Positions 1-9,097 of a stretch of 64,000 bases of DNA are shown here, in pieces. Origin of the DNA: Hymenobacter plasmatis (GTDB taxonomy: Bacteria > Bacteroidota > Bacteroidia > Cytophagales > Hymenobacteraceae). The stretch spans positions 45,533-109,532 of the forward strand of contig NZ_JAJFAW010000019.1 of NCBI RefSeq assembly GCF_020711255.1, read 5' to 3'. Each line of letters opens with the position of its first letter. Within the stretch, counting starts at the first letter, position 1. The position numbers and the translations under genes are program-made. The notes below the pieces were generated by a model. The model did no database searches and had not been told where the DNA came from. It saw only the letters and a list, made by a program, of their open reading frames with translations.

Positions 1-997
1 CGTCGCGCAGGAACCAGCCCAGGCCATAGGCTGAAAAGTGCGTGTTGTAACTAAAAGCGGCGTACGCCGCCGGAAATGGGCGAACGGGTAGAATGGTTTG
101 AGCCGACCACAACTCCCACTGGGTGGCCGGTTTCAGCAACGATGCCGGAGCGCCGGGACCACCCAGCAGCATCATGGCCCACTTGCTCAGGTCGTTCACG
201 CTACTATACATGCCGCCACAAGCCCAGTCTACGGTGCCCAGACTGCGCCGCACTACTTGCACCCGGCCGTCTACCGGGCCATGACCGTCAATTACATTGG
301 TGGGGTCGGGCAGGCGGGCAAAGCCAGCGGCGCTGCGGGTCATGCCCAGCGGTTTTAGAAAGCGGGCTTCCACAAAATCAGCCCAAGGCTTGCCCGATAC
401 CCGCGCTACTACTTCGCCGGCCACCAGGTACAGGTTGTTGTCGTAATCGTATTTGGTACGAAACGACGATACCGGCTTGAAATAGCGCAGGTTATGAATC
501 ACATCCTTGATGGTGAAATCCGTTGAGTCGGGGAAGAACATCAGGTCGCCGGCGCCCAGTCCCATGCCGCTGCGGTGGGTGAGCAAGTCGCGCACGGTGA
601 ATTCGGCAGTGACGTAGGGGTCGTACATCTTGAACTCGGGGATGTAGTCGGTCACCTTGTCGTCCCATTTCAATTTGTCTTCCTCCACCAGCAGCCCCAG
701 AGCGGCAGCAGTGAAGGCCTTGGTGTTGGAAGCAATGCCGAACAGGGTGTTGGCGTCCATGGGCGCTTTGGTGGCTAGTGAGCTTACGCCGTAGCCCTTG
801 GCCATGACGACCTGACCATCCTTCACCACGGCCACGGCGATGCCCGGCACGTCGAAGGCCTTGAGGGTGCGGGCCACCACGGCATCCACAGCCGCCACGT
901 CGAGCGGGCCTACGGGAGTCGTAGAAACCGATTGTGCCTTGGCCGACAGGAACAATCCCGCGACCAAGGCACTACTGAGGAGAGCAATTCGAAGCAT
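1..997 (-). CDS. Serine hydrolase, beta-lactamase family (class C-like), 3' end cut by window edge
   Basis: An open frame runs from an ATG at 997 off the left edge, giving 332 residues of a longer protein. It begins with a signal peptide ending near AKAQ (residues 19-22), so the enzyme is probably exported. The serine beta-lactamase/D,D-peptidase fold is shown by an SxxK motif (S90-N-T-K93) and a YxN motif (Y185-D-N187). The typical C-terminal HTG/KTG box would lie beyond the edge. Family members (COG1680) include esterases, D-aminopeptidases and peptidoglycan-processing enzymes, so the substrate cannot be named. It is transcribed in the same direction as the DUF885 genes to its right, with an AT-rich gap of 124 nt before the stop of the nearest one. 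The family call is firm; the function is open. Confidence 0.85.
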   Translation of the reverse strand, partial: MLRIALLSSALVAGLFLSAKAQSVSTTPVGPLDVAAVDAVVARTLKAFDVPGIAVAVVKDGQVVMAKGYGVSSLATKAPMDANTLFGIASNTKAFTAAALGLLVEEDKLKWDDKVTDYIPEFKMYDPYVTAEFTVRDLLTHRSGMGLGAGDLMFFPDSTDFTIKDVIHNLRYFKPVSSFRTKYDYDNNLYLVAGEVVARVSGKPWADFVEARFLKPLGMTRSAAGFARLPDPTNVIDGHGPVDGRVQVVRRSLGTVDWACGGMYSSVNDLSKWAMMLLGGPGAPASLLKPATQWELWSAQTILPVRPFPAAYAAFSYNTHFSAYGLGWFLRD

Positions 998-1121
998 GTC
1001 GAAAATCTGAAAAGTTCGTTTAAAGAATTATCAAATCTCGGCCTTAATATTTAATTTATTGTTATATTTTGCTATATATTATTGAAATTAAACAAATAAA
1101 ATAGCAAAAGACTGCGAAGCG

Positions 1122-2966
1122 CTACCGTTGGCGGGCGGCCCAGGCGTCCATCTTGCGCTCCAGCACGGCCAGCGGCATCGAGCCTCCGGCCAGCACCTCG
1201 TCGTGGAAGGCACGCAGGTCGAACTTCTTGCCCAACTGCTTTTCGTAGCGGGCGCGCAACTCGCGCAGCTTCAGGGCGCCGGTTTTGTAGGCCAGCGCCT
1301 GGCCCGGCATGGCCATGTAGCGCTCTATTTCGGCCGTAGCGCCCTGCTCCGAGATGGGCTCGTTGTCCATCATGTACTTGATGGCCTGCTCGCGGGTCAT
1401 GCGCTTGGCGTGCATGCCCACATCGACCACCAGCCGGATGGCGCGGTGGATTTCATCGCCCAGCGCCCCGATTTTCTGATAAGGGTCGGTGTAGAGGCCC
1501 AGCTCGGGACCCAGGCTTTCGCAGTACAGCGCCCAGCCTTCGCTGAAGGCCGGGTAGGACGCAAAGCGCCGAAACTTGGGCAGCGTGGTGTTTTCCTGTT
1601 GCAGCGAGAGCTGGTAGTGGTGTCCTGGAATGGCCTCGTGCGCAAACAGCGACTCCATGCCCGAGGTGGTATTGAACTTGGTGGCGTCCAGAATGGGCAC
1701 GTAGAAAATGCCCGGCCGCGAGCCGTCGGGCGTGCCGCGGTTGTACTCAGCCGAAGCCGTAGCGGCGCGGAAGGCTTCGGTCTGGCGAATCTCAAACGGC
1801 GACTTCGGCGCGTGCCCGAATAGCTTGGGCAGGTTGGGCGTAATCTTGGCCTGGATGGCGCGGAAGGCGTTTAGCACATCCTCCGGCGTCTTGTAGGGTG
1901 TGAATTTGGGGTCTGAGTTCAGGTAGGTGAAGAAAGCGGGCAGGTCGCCTTTGAAACCCACCTGGTTTTTCACGGCTTCCATCTCGGCCCGGATACGCTT
2001 CACTTCGCTCTGGCCGGTTTGGTAAATGGCCTCGGGCGTGCGGTCGGTGGTGGTCATCAGGCGCACGTCGTAGCGGTACATCTCGGCGCCGCCGGGTATG
2101 TCGGCCAGGCCGGTGCTGGTGCGGGCTTTCGGCAGGTATTCGGAATTGAGGAAGTCGGCCAGCTTGCGGTAGGTGGGCACCAGCTGCGTGAGAATGGCCT
2201 GCTGGTAGGCGGCGGTGAGGCGGGTTTTGTCGGCCTCCGAAAAGCTGGCCGGCATCCGCGTAATGGGCCCGTAAAACAGGCTCTTGGTGGCATCGGCCGT
2301 GACCTGGGCCTGCAGCTGCGGCACCATCTTCAGCACCAGCACGCGGGGCAGCACCACGCCTGCTTTCATGCCCTGCCGGAAGTTTCCGATGGCCGAATCG
2401 GCCCACACCGGAAACTGGCCCACGCGCGCCAGCCAGTCGTCGTAGTCTTTAACGGTTTTGAACGGCTGCGCGCCGGTGCCCGCCCCCAACTGCCCCAGTG
2501 TATTGGGCAGGCTGTAAAACTGGGCAAAGGGCATCATCCAGGTGTTCAGCTTCAGGCCCTCGAGCCGGGTATCCATCTCGTACTTGAAGATGTCGTAGCT
2601 CACCTGGTCTTCGGCCGCGAGCTTGGCGCGGTCAAACTTCTGCAGCGATGCGAGGTACTGCTGGTAAAACCGCTGCTGTTGCTGCCGGAAAGCCTGGGTC
2701 TGGTCGTTGGGCAGTTGGTCGTTGTAGCGGTAGTCGCCCTGGCTGGTGGCCCCCAGCGGAAACAGCTTGGCGCGGTCTTCCCAATAGGTGTCAAACAGGG
2801 CCGCCAGCGGCGCCGATGCCTTAGTTGAGCTGACCATTGCTGCGTGCAAGGTTGCTTTGGATTTGGGCGGGGTTTTGGTGGCCTTTTTAGTGGGCTGGCC
2901 CTGGGCGGTGGGCAGACCGGCCGGCAGGCAAAGCGCCGCCAGTAAGACAATAGAGGTTGTTTTCAT
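1122..2966 (-). CDS. DUF885 family putative metallopeptidase, exported (paralogue 1)
   Basis: The protein has 614 residues from the ATG at 2966. The frame is open upstream to 3107, but that extension is encoded by an intergenic repeat and lies before the signal peptide, so it is rejected. The signal peptide starts MKTTSIVLLAAL and ends near AQG. The body matches the DUF885 family, including the conserved HEAIPGHH block at H443-H450, which resembles a zinc-metallopeptidase site. Family members are usually about 600 residues. It is clearly paralogous to the gene at 3351-5174: the two share long blocks such as LKLNTWMMPFAQFY/LKLNTWMMPANQFY and the whole C-terminal half. The substrate is unknown; a role in processing peptides or amino-acid conjugates outside the cytoplasm is inferred only. 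Confidence 0.88.
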   Translation of the reverse strand: MKTTSIVLLAALCLPAGLPTAQGQPTKKATKTPPKSKATLHAAMVSSTKASAPLAALFDTYWEDRAKLFPLGATSQGDYRYNDQLPNDQTQAFRQQQQRFYQQYLASLQKFDRAKLAAEDQVSYDIFKYEMDTRLEGLKLNTWMMPFAQFYSLPNTLGQLGAGTGAQPFKTVKDYDDWLARVGQFPVWADSAIGNFRQGMKAGVVLPRVLVLKMVPQLQAQVTADATKSLFYGPITRMPASFSEADKTRLTAAYQQAILTQLVPTYRKLADFLNSEYLPKARTSTGLADIPGGAEMYRYDVRLMTTTDRTPEAIYQTGQSEVKRIRAEMEAVKNQVGFKGDLPAFFTYLNSDPKFTPYKTPEDVLNAFRAIQAKITPNLPKLFGHAPKSPFEIRQTEAFRAATASAEYNRGTPDGSRPGIFYVPILDATKFNTTSGMESLFAHEAIPGHHYQLSLQQENTTLPKFRRFASYPAFSEGWALYCESLGPELGLYTDPYQKIGALGDEIHRAIRLVVDVGMHAKRMTREQAIKYMMDNEPISEQGATAEIERYMAMPGQALAYKTGALKLRELRARYEKQLGKKFDLRAFHDEVLAGGSMPLAVLERKMDAWAARQR

Positions 2967-3049
2967 TGAGAGTGCTAATGTGCGGGGCAAGCTACGGCTA
3001 TTCCCGGAAATGGGGAAGGCGGTAGGAGGGGAGAACCGCACGCCGCGGG

Positions 3050-3339
3050 ACCTCACCCCCGGCCCCTCTCCATAAGAGAGGGGAGCCGGATGATTCTCAT
3101 CTGTCATTGCGAATGGAGCGCAGCGGCATGCGGCAATCCGTCCTCTCTGTGCGATTAACTCTGAGTTGTGACAAACCCTTTTAAAGCGACAAGCCCCGGT
3201 ACTGCGCAGTACCGGGGCTTGTCACACTATTGGGCTGGTCGCTGAGAACAGGACGGATTGCTTCGTCCTGCGTCCTTGCAATGACAGGACCGCGCCGCCG
3301 TGGCTCCCCTCTCCTTGGGAGAGGGGCCGGGGGTGAGGT
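3050..3339. repeat. Concentric 290-bp palindromic repeat between the two DUF885 genes
   Basis: Three inverted repeats are nested. The outer arms (3050-3087 and 3302-3339) are 38 nt each and match except near their middle. The next arms share CTGTCATTGC and CAATCCGTCCT at their ends (3101-3144 and 3250-3287). The innermost is a perfect 36-nt palindrome at 3188-3223 with half-site GACAAGCCCCGGTACTGC. The outer and middle pairs have the same centre near 3194. No open frame of interest lies inside. It looks like an accumulated or compound repetitive element. Confidence 0.85.
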
Positions 3340-3350
3340 TCCTCAAGCCG

Positions 3351-5174
3351 CTATTGCTTCGCGGCCCAGGCGTCCATCTTCTTTTCCAGCACAGCCAGCG
3401 GCATGGAGCCATCCTTCAGCAGCTCGTCGTGGAAGTCGCTGAGCTTGAACTTGGGGCCCAGCTGCTTTTCGTACTTGGCGCGCAGCTCCCGGATTTTGAG
3501 CTGGCCGATTTTGTAGCCCAACGCCTGGCCGGGAATGGCCATGTAGCGCTCAATGGCCGAAGTGGCCTCGTCGCGGGTGGTGCTCAGGTTGGCCAGTAGG
3601 TACTCGATGGCCTGCTCGCGGGTCATGTGGCGCGAGTGCAGGCCGGTGTCAACTACCAGGCGCACGGCGCGCAGCATCTCATCGCCTAGCGCGCCCATTC
3701 GCTGATAGGGGTCTTTAAACAGGCCCAGTTCAGGGCCCAGGCTTTCGCAGTACAGCGCCCAGCCTTCTACGTAGGCATTCTGGCCCCCGAAGCGGCGGAA
3801 CTTGGGCAGGCTGGTGTTTTCCTGCTGCAGCGAAATCTGGTAGTGGTGACCCGGAATGGCCTCGTGCAGGAACAAGGACTCCATGCCCGAGGTGGTGGCA
3901 AACGTGGTGGCATCGGGGATGGGCACGTAGAATATGCCCGGCCGCGAGCCGTCCGGCGAGCCCTGGTTGTACTCGGCTGAGGCCGAGGCTTCGCGGAACT
4001 TCTCGGTTTCGCGGATTTCAAAGGGCGTTTTGGGCGTGCGCCCAAACATCTTCTTCAGGTTGGGCAGCATCCGCTGGTGGATGTTTTCGAAGGCAGCCAG
4101 CACTTCCTGCGGCGTTTTGAAGGGCCGGAACTTAGGGTCGGTGTTCAGGTACTTGAAAAACGCCTGCAGGTCGCCCTTGAAGCCCACCTCCGACTTTATC
4201 TGCTCCATCTGGGCCCGAATGCGCGCCACCTCGGAGAGGCCAATCTGGTAGATTTCGGCCGGCGTCTTGTCGGTCGTGGTCTCGTACTTCACGTCGTAGG
4301 CATAGATTTCCTTGCCACCGGGTACGGCATCGATGCCACTCGTGGTGCGTGCTTTGGGCAGGTATTCCTGCTGCAGGAAAGTGCCCAGCTTGCGGTAGGC
4401 CGGCACCAGTTCGGTCAGGATGGCTTTCTTGTAGGCGTCCGTGATGCGGGTTTTGTCGGCATCCGAAAAGTTCTTGGGGAAGCGCGAAATGGGGCCGTAG
4501 TACAGGCTCTTGGTCGGGTCCGTCACGAGAATATCGGGAGCTTGCAGCTGCGGAATCATGCGCACCACCAGCGCCCGCGGCAGCACCACGCCCCGCCGCA
4601 TGCCCACCCGGAAGTTGCCGATGGCCGAGTCGGTCCACGCCGTGAAGCCGTGCACCCGACCCAGCCAGTTGTCGTAGTCCTTCACGGTCTTAAAGGGCTG
4701 GTTGCCTTGGCCGGAGCCGTACTGGCCCATCGTAATAGGCAAGCCGTAGAACTGGTTGGCGGGCATCATCCAGGTGTTGAGCTTGAGGCCGGCCAGCCCG
4801 TGGTTCATCTCGTAGGCGAAGATGTCGTAGCTGATTTTGTCGTTGTCGTTCAGCTTTTCGCGGTCGAACTGCTGCAGCCGGGTCAGGTAGTTCTGGTAAA
4901 AAGCGTGCAGCGTGTCGCGAAAGGCCCGCGTCTGGTTGTTGGGCAGGATGTTGTTGTAGCGGTTGTCGCCATACGCCGTGGCCGACATCGGGTCGAGGCG
5001 CAGCTGCTTTTCCCAGTAGCTGTTGAATAAGCCCTGCAGGCCGGTGGTCGTATCGGCGGCGGCTTCGGTGCCGGCGGGCTGGCCGGTGGCGGTAGCGTTT
5101 TCGGTGGTTTTGGTCTGGTTGCAGGCCGTGGTGAGCGCCGCGGCCACAAGGCCGGCGAGGGCGAGTTTTTTCAT
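3351..5174 (-). CDS. DUF885 family putative metallopeptidase, lipoprotein (paralogue 2)
   Basis: The protein has 607 residues. The start is taken at the ATG at 5174, because the next 18 residues form a lipoprotein signal ending in TTAC with Cys18; a longer frame to 5222 has no such logic. It carries the DUF885 core with HEAIPGHH beginning at H437, and PDGSRPGIFYVP as in its paralogue. The most visible difference from the downstream copy is the export signal: a lipobox here and an ordinary signal peptide there. The two genes could therefore act at different places, one membrane-anchored and one soluble. They are separated by 384 bp of palindromic DNA. Metallopeptidase activity is inferred from the family motif and not proven. 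Confidence 0.88.
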   Translation of the reverse strand: MKKLALAGLVAAALTTACNQTKTTENATATGQPAGTEAAADTTTGLQGLFNSYWEKQLRLDPMSATAYGDNRYNNILPNNQTRAFRDTLHAFYQNYLTRLQQFDREKLNDNDKISYDIFAYEMNHGLAGLKLNTWMMPANQFYGLPITMGQYGSGQGNQPFKTVKDYDNWLGRVHGFTAWTDSAIGNFRVGMRRGVVLPRALVVRMIPQLQAPDILVTDPTKSLYYGPISRFPKNFSDADKTRITDAYKKAILTELVPAYRKLGTFLQQEYLPKARTTSGIDAVPGGKEIYAYDVKYETTTDKTPAEIYQIGLSEVARIRAQMEQIKSEVGFKGDLQAFFKYLNTDPKFRPFKTPQEVLAAFENIHQRMLPNLKKMFGRTPKTPFEIRETEKFREASASAEYNQGSPDGSRPGIFYVPIPDATTFATTSGMESLFLHEAIPGHHYQISLQQENTSLPKFRRFGGQNAYVEGWALYCESLGPELGLFKDPYQRMGALGDEMLRAVRLVVDTGLHSRHMTREQAIEYLLANLSTTRDEATSAIERYMAIPGQALGYKIGQLKIRELRAKYEKQLGPKFKLSDFHDELLKDGSMPLAVLEKKMDAWAAKQ

Positions 5175-5394
5175 GAAGGAAGGAGCCGAATTAAGCGGAA
5201 CGTTGAGGTCAAATAACGGCAAAATACCCGAAGGGCACCGCTAGGAGTGGGGCTCGGTAGCAGCGGGAAGACCCACCGACTGCGTCTGAGCCAGCTCAAC
5301 TTAGGCTTTTATGGAAGTCATTATCTTGGAGTTTAGGGAGATACGCAAGTATAAAGATATTTACCCAAGCCACGTTTCCCCCGGAGTTATAGCA

Positions 5395-5425
5395 AAGAGC
5401 CTCTCCGGGGACCGAAGAGGCTCTT
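5395..5425 (-). terminator. Hairpin terminator after the small basic protein gene
   Basis: Perfect 10-bp arms AAGAGCCTCT (5395-5404) and AGAGGCTCTT (5416-5425) lie 21 nt past the stop of the 5447-5638 gene. There is only a short T-run, so efficiency is uncertain. Confidence 0.65.
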
Positions 5426-5446
5426 GCGTATGGCAGCGGCTCCTGT

Positions 5447-5638
5447 TTATTTCTTGTGGTGGGCCATGGCCTTATGCCCGGCCTTGCGCCCGGAGTGCTT
5501 TGCCATGCGGTGCGTGCTGGATTTCCGGGTGGTTTGGGTGGTAGACTTGGCTGTGGAGGCCGTTGAAGTGGGGGTGGTCTGCGCCACGGCGGCAACCGTG
5601 CACAGCGCAGCCGCGAGCGAAAGCATGAGCGTTTTCAT
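5447..5638 (-). CDS. Small basic exported protein, unknown function
   Basis: The protein has 63 residues with a clear signal peptide (MKTLMLSLAAALCTVAAVAQ). The mature part is only about 43 residues: first a Ser/Thr/Ala-rich stretch, then a Lys/His/Arg-rich tail (KHSGRKAGHKAMAHHKK). No known domain was recognised. The gene is supported by a -7-like TAAATTTG on the minus strand at 5673-5680 and by a hairpin just after the stop at 5395-5425. The His/Lys tail could bind metal, polyphosphate or nucleic acid, but that is speculation. Confidence 0.7.
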   Translation of the reverse strand: MKTLMLSLAAALCTVAAVAQTTPTSTASTAKSTTQTTRKSSTHRMAKHSGRKAGHKAMAHHKK

Positions 5639-5822
5639 GAGAATTAAGGGTTAAAAGGGTTAAGGAATGATTCAAATTTATTGGAGCCAAAGTGAAAATC
5701 ATGTGAGGTTTTACCCGCTGTAAATAAAGATTTTAACACTGAATTCTCGGTTGAAACCTAGCCTCCGCCGTGCTGTCGTAACGACGTATTTATCAACCTG
5801 CAACCAGCCATATGCCGCCAGC

Positions 5823-5852
5823 AAAAAGCCCCGGCATGGCGCCGAGGCTTTT
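5823..5852 (-). terminator. Terminator of the 858-residue Por-sorted protein
   Basis: A stem of AAAAGCC/GGCTTTT plus inner CGG/CCG pairs ends about 40 nt past the stop at 5890. It runs into Ts on the minus strand. Confidence 0.65.
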
Positions 5853-5889
5853 ACAAATGGAGCTAAAAATTGAGCTAACTACCCAAAGA

Positions 5890-8466
5890 CTATTGCCGCA
5901 CGAGGCGCTGCGTTACGGTGCCCTCTGTGGTGACGGCCCGCAGCACGTACACGCCGGTGGGCAAGCTGCTCAAATCCAATTCGCGGGCGGTAGCGGCTGC
6001 GGCCAGGCTGCTGGTCAGCACCTGCTGCCCGAGGGCGTTGTACACCGTGAGTTGTGCGGCGGAGTGGCTCCCGGCAATGCTGACGGTGAGCGAGCCGGTG
6101 GTGGGGTTGGGGAATACCGCCAGCCCAAAGGCCGACTGCCCCGAGCGTACCGCCGTAACCGTGACCGTAACTGCTGCCGAAGGGGCTGACACGCAGCCAT
6201 TCGTGCTAATGACTACGGTGTATGCCCCGCTTTGTTTGGTGGTATAAGTGGCGCTGGTAGCCCCGGCAATGGCCACACCATTAAGGTAATACTGGTAGGT
6301 AGCGCCGGCTACCGTGGGCGTGCTCAATACGCCGTTGGCTAAGGTCAGAATGGGTTGGGCGGGCAGGGCGTTCACCGTGAGCGTTGCCGTAGCCGAGGTG
6401 GCAGCACAGCCGCCGCTGGCTGCTACCGTGTTGGTGATGGTATAGGTGCCGGGCTGGCTCTGGGCCAAGTCAATGGCGCCGGTGCTGGTGTTCAGCCCTA
6501 AGCCCGTTGTTGAGCTGAATGTGCCCGCCGAGGCACCACTGGCCAGGGTAGGGGCGACGCTAGTGCTGGCACAATAGGCCGAGGCAGGGTAGCTGAACGT
6601 GGCAGCGGCCGGGGCCGTGATGGTCACCGTTTGGGTGCTGCTGCTCGGGCAGGGGCCACCCACGGCGTAGGTAATGGTGTAAGTGCCCGGCGAGCTGCTG
6701 CCTGGCGTGATGGTACCCGTAGTTGCATTCAGGCCCAACCCGGCTGGCGAGGCGGCAAAGGTGCCGCCAGTTGTGCCGGTTACGGTAGCCGCCGCGGCCC
6801 CGCTGCTCTGACAAACACTGGCGCCGGCGTAGCCGAAACTCGCCGTAGTTAGTGGGTTCACGGTCACAGAAACGGGCGCCGAAGTAGCTGTGCAGCCCCC
6901 GGGGTTGGTGATGAGGACCGTATAAGAGCCGCTGGCCGTGGCCACGTAGCTGGTGCCCGTGGCGCCGCTGATGGCCTGGCCGTTGTTCAAGAACTGGTAC
7001 GTAGCCGCGCCCGTGCCGCCCGTGGCGGTCAGCGTAACCGAGCCGCCCTGGCAGAACGTGGTAGCCGCGGCGGCGGTTAGGGCCGGCGTGGGCTGGGCAT
7101 TGAGCACGAGCGAAGTGCTGGCCGAGGCAGCGGAGCAGCCGTTGGCTGCTGCGAGGCTGTTGATGATGGTGTAGGTGCCGGCCTGGCTCTGGGCCACATC
7201 CACGGCGCCGGTGCTGGCGTTCAAGCTCAGGCCCGCTGGGCTGGCCGTGTAGGTGCCGGCGGTGGCGCCCGCTGCCAGCGTAGGCGAGATGGTGCCCTGG
7301 GTGCCCGCGCAGCGGCTGCCGCCCACGTAGCTAAAGTTGGCCGTGGGGGCTGCTGTGATGGTAACGCTGACGCTGGCGCTGGCCGGGCAGGTGCCCCCAA
7401 TGCCATACGCCACCGCGTAGGTGCCGGGCTGGCTCTGGCTCAGGTTGATAATGCCGGTAGTGGGGTTTAGACTCAAGCCCGTGGGCGAAGCCGAGAACGT
7501 GCCGCCGCTGGGCGAGGCCGTGGGCGTGGGGGTGCTGGGGCCGCTCAGGCAGTAGCTCGGCAGGGCATAGCTAAACGACACCGTGGGAAGCGGCGTGGCA
7601 GTAACGATTATCGTATTGGAAGTAGAAGTGCACGTGGCGGGATTGTACGCTACCACGCGGTAGGCGCCGCTGGTGGTGGCGGTGTAGGTAGCGCTGGTCG
7701 CGCCCGGAATCTGCACGCCATCCTTCTCATACTGAAAGGTGTAGCCGCTGGCGCCCAGCCCGCTCGCATTGGCCGACAGCAGCACCGAGCCGCCTTGGCA
7801 AAACGTGGTGGGCGTGGCGGCGGTCAGGTTTACCACGTTCTGCTTCAGCACCAGTACCGTTACGGATGCCGAAATGGAGGAGCATCCGGTGGCGTTGGTT
7901 ACTTCCACCGAATAGCTGCTGTTGGCCGTGACCAGAGCCGTGTACGTGGGGCTGGTAGCGCCCACTATTTCCCGGCCGTTGAGCAAAAACTGGTAGGTGT
8001 TGCCCGCGGCAACGGGCCCGGCCACCAGGTAAATGGTGCCCTGCTGGCAAAAGGTGGTGGGGCCCTGCGAGTTGATGGTGGCCGTGGGGGGCTGGCCCAC
8101 CGTCACGGTAGCCACGGTAGAGGCCACCGCGGGGTTGGTGCCGTTCTGCACAATGGCACGGTAGCTGGTGGTGGTCTGGATGTTGGAGAAGGTGTACGTG
8201 GGCGAAGTGCCGACCACGTCCACGTAGCCGCTGCCGCTATCGGCCTGGTACTTAATAATGGAGCCGGTGTAGCCCGTCAGGGTCAGCGTACCGGAATTGA
8301 AGCCGGCGCAGACCGACGAAGCCGCCGGGCTGAGCGTGCCGCCGCTGGGGCTGGTGGTTTGGGCTTGCGTGCGGCCCGGCAGCAGGCCTGCCACCATCAG
8401 CCAGAGCAATACGAGAAGGCGGGGCCACGTTGCGAGTGGCTGGTGTGTTTGTAGGAGTGAATTCAT
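5890..8466 (-). CDS. Modular surface protein with type IX secretion sorting domain
   Basis: The protein has 858 residues with a signal peptide at about 1-35. The body is made of two alternating module types of about 80-90 residues. Type A is Ig-like, with TTFCQGGSV near the start, a NG..I.GAT..SY core, and a closing GC. Type B begins FSY or FGY followed by a Cys, contains GTF..SP.GLSLN..TG, and ends with PGTYTI. About four of each can be counted; the last A module lacks its first Cys. The C-terminal ~75 residues form a Por secretion (type A) sorting domain, starting at VFPNPTTGSL and ending TQRLVRQ. This predicts export by the type IX system and surface anchoring or release. An adhesive or structural role is likely; the ligand is unknown. 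Confidence 0.85.
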   Translation of the reverse strand: MNSLLQTHQPLATWPRLLVLLWLMVAGLLPGRTQAQTTSPSGGTLSPAASSVCAGFNSGTLTLTGYTGSIIKYQADSGSGYVDVVGTSPTYTFSNIQTTTSYRAIVQNGTNPAVASTVATVTVGQPPTATINSQGPTTFCQQGTIYLVAGPVAAGNTYQFLLNGREIVGATSPTYTALVTANSSYSVEVTNATGCSSISASVTVLVLKQNVVNLTAATPTTFCQGGSVLLSANASGLGASGYTFQYEKDGVQIPGATSATYTATTSGAYRVVAYNPATCTSTSNTIIVTATPLPTVSFSYALPSYCLSGPSTPTPTASPSGGTFSASPTGLSLNPTTGIINLSQSQPGTYAVAYGIGGTCPASASVSVTITAAPTANFSYVGGSRCAGTQGTISPTLAAGATAGTYTASPAGLSLNASTGAVDVAQSQAGTYTIINSLAAANGCSAASASTSLVLNAQPTPALTAAAATTFCQGGSVTLTATGGTGAATYQFLNNGQAISGATGTSYVATASGSYTVLITNPGGCTATSAPVSVTVNPLTTASFGYAGASVCQSSGAAAATVTGTTGGTFAASPAGLGLNATTGTITPGSSSPGTYTITYAVGGPCPSSSTQTVTITAPAAATFSYPASAYCASTSVAPTLASGASAGTFSSTTGLGLNTSTGAIDLAQSQPGTYTITNTVAASGGCAATSATATLTVNALPAQPILTLANGVLSTPTVAGATYQYYLNGVAIAGATSATYTTKQSGAYTVVISTNGCVSAPSAAVTVTVTAVRSGQSAFGLAVFPNPTTGSLTVSIAGSHSAAQLTVYNALGQQVLTSSLAAAATARELDLSSLPTGVYVLRAVTTEGTVTQRLVRQ

Positions 8467-8740
8467 GAAAAAAACTAAGGGGTTGAAAGTGTAGTTAAGC
8501 TGAAATAGACGGTCGGGCGTGGTGGGCTGAACAGTAACGCAGACCTGGGTTCAGCCACAGGGTTTAAAAGCCCCTCGTTCAATAATGCCAAGGCCACCAT
8601 TTGCAATGATTTATAGTGGCGAATAGGCGCACAAACTGAACGGTAATGTTGCGCTCACAACACTACCGCCTCAACATGAAGCCAACATGATAAGCGGAAC
8701 CAGTAGAGGCTCGTCGGCGCTAAAAATTCCGGGCTCGGGG
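8467..8740. other. Intergenic region upstream of the 858-residue protein
   Basis: This 274-nt stretch should hold the promoter of the minus-strand gene ending at 5890. No convincing TAnnTTTG box, RNA or open frame was recognised. Confidence 0.4.
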
Positions 8741-8990
8741 CTACTGCCCGTCTGCAGCGGGCGGAAACGTGAGCAGGAACGAGGTGCCCAGCCCCTCAAT
8801 GGAATTTACCTCAATCCCGATTCCGTGCCGGTCGGCGATGGTGCGGGCAATGCTTAGCCCCAGGCCATAGCTGTCAGGGTCGGGTCGGTGGTGGCGCCTT
8901 TGTCGAAGCGGTGAAACAGGCGCGGGAGCTGGTCTTTGGCAATGCCCTGGCCTGTCCGGACCTCGCAGGCGCCGGCCGCCCCAGCAGGTA
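8741..8990 (-). pseudogene. Remnant of a sensor histidine kinase ATPase domain
   Basis: Reading the minus strand gives the C-terminal part of a HATPase domain in two frames. One frame reads GQGIAKDQLPRLFHRFDKGAT; another continues DSYGLGLSIARTIADRHGIG and ends FPPAADGQ with a stop at 8741. The frame change lies near 8880. The first glycine box, normally DxGxGI, is degenerate (RTGQGI). No N-terminal kinase part, sensor or response regulator is nearby, so this is a decayed fragment. Confidence 0.75.
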
Positions 8991-9021
8991 AATTAGGCCG
9001 TTAGACCTTTTTATATAAAAA

Positions 9022-9060
9022 GAAAAGCCCTACATCACGCTAGGGGACGTAGGGCTTTTC
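9022..9060. terminator. Terminator of the 414-residue Por-sorted protein
   Basis: Perfect 12-bp arms GAAAAGCCCTAC (9022-9033) and GTAGGGCTTTTC (9049-9060) lie 38 nt past the stop at 9098. Confidence 0.8.
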
Positions 9061-9097
9061 ACTAAGATTTTGCCGAAAGCCGGCAAAAGGAGAGAAC

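Noticed and set aside
3042..3107. N-terminal extension of DUF885 paralogue 1
   Set aside because: The extra residues come from the intergenic palindrome and precede a proper signal peptide at 2966.
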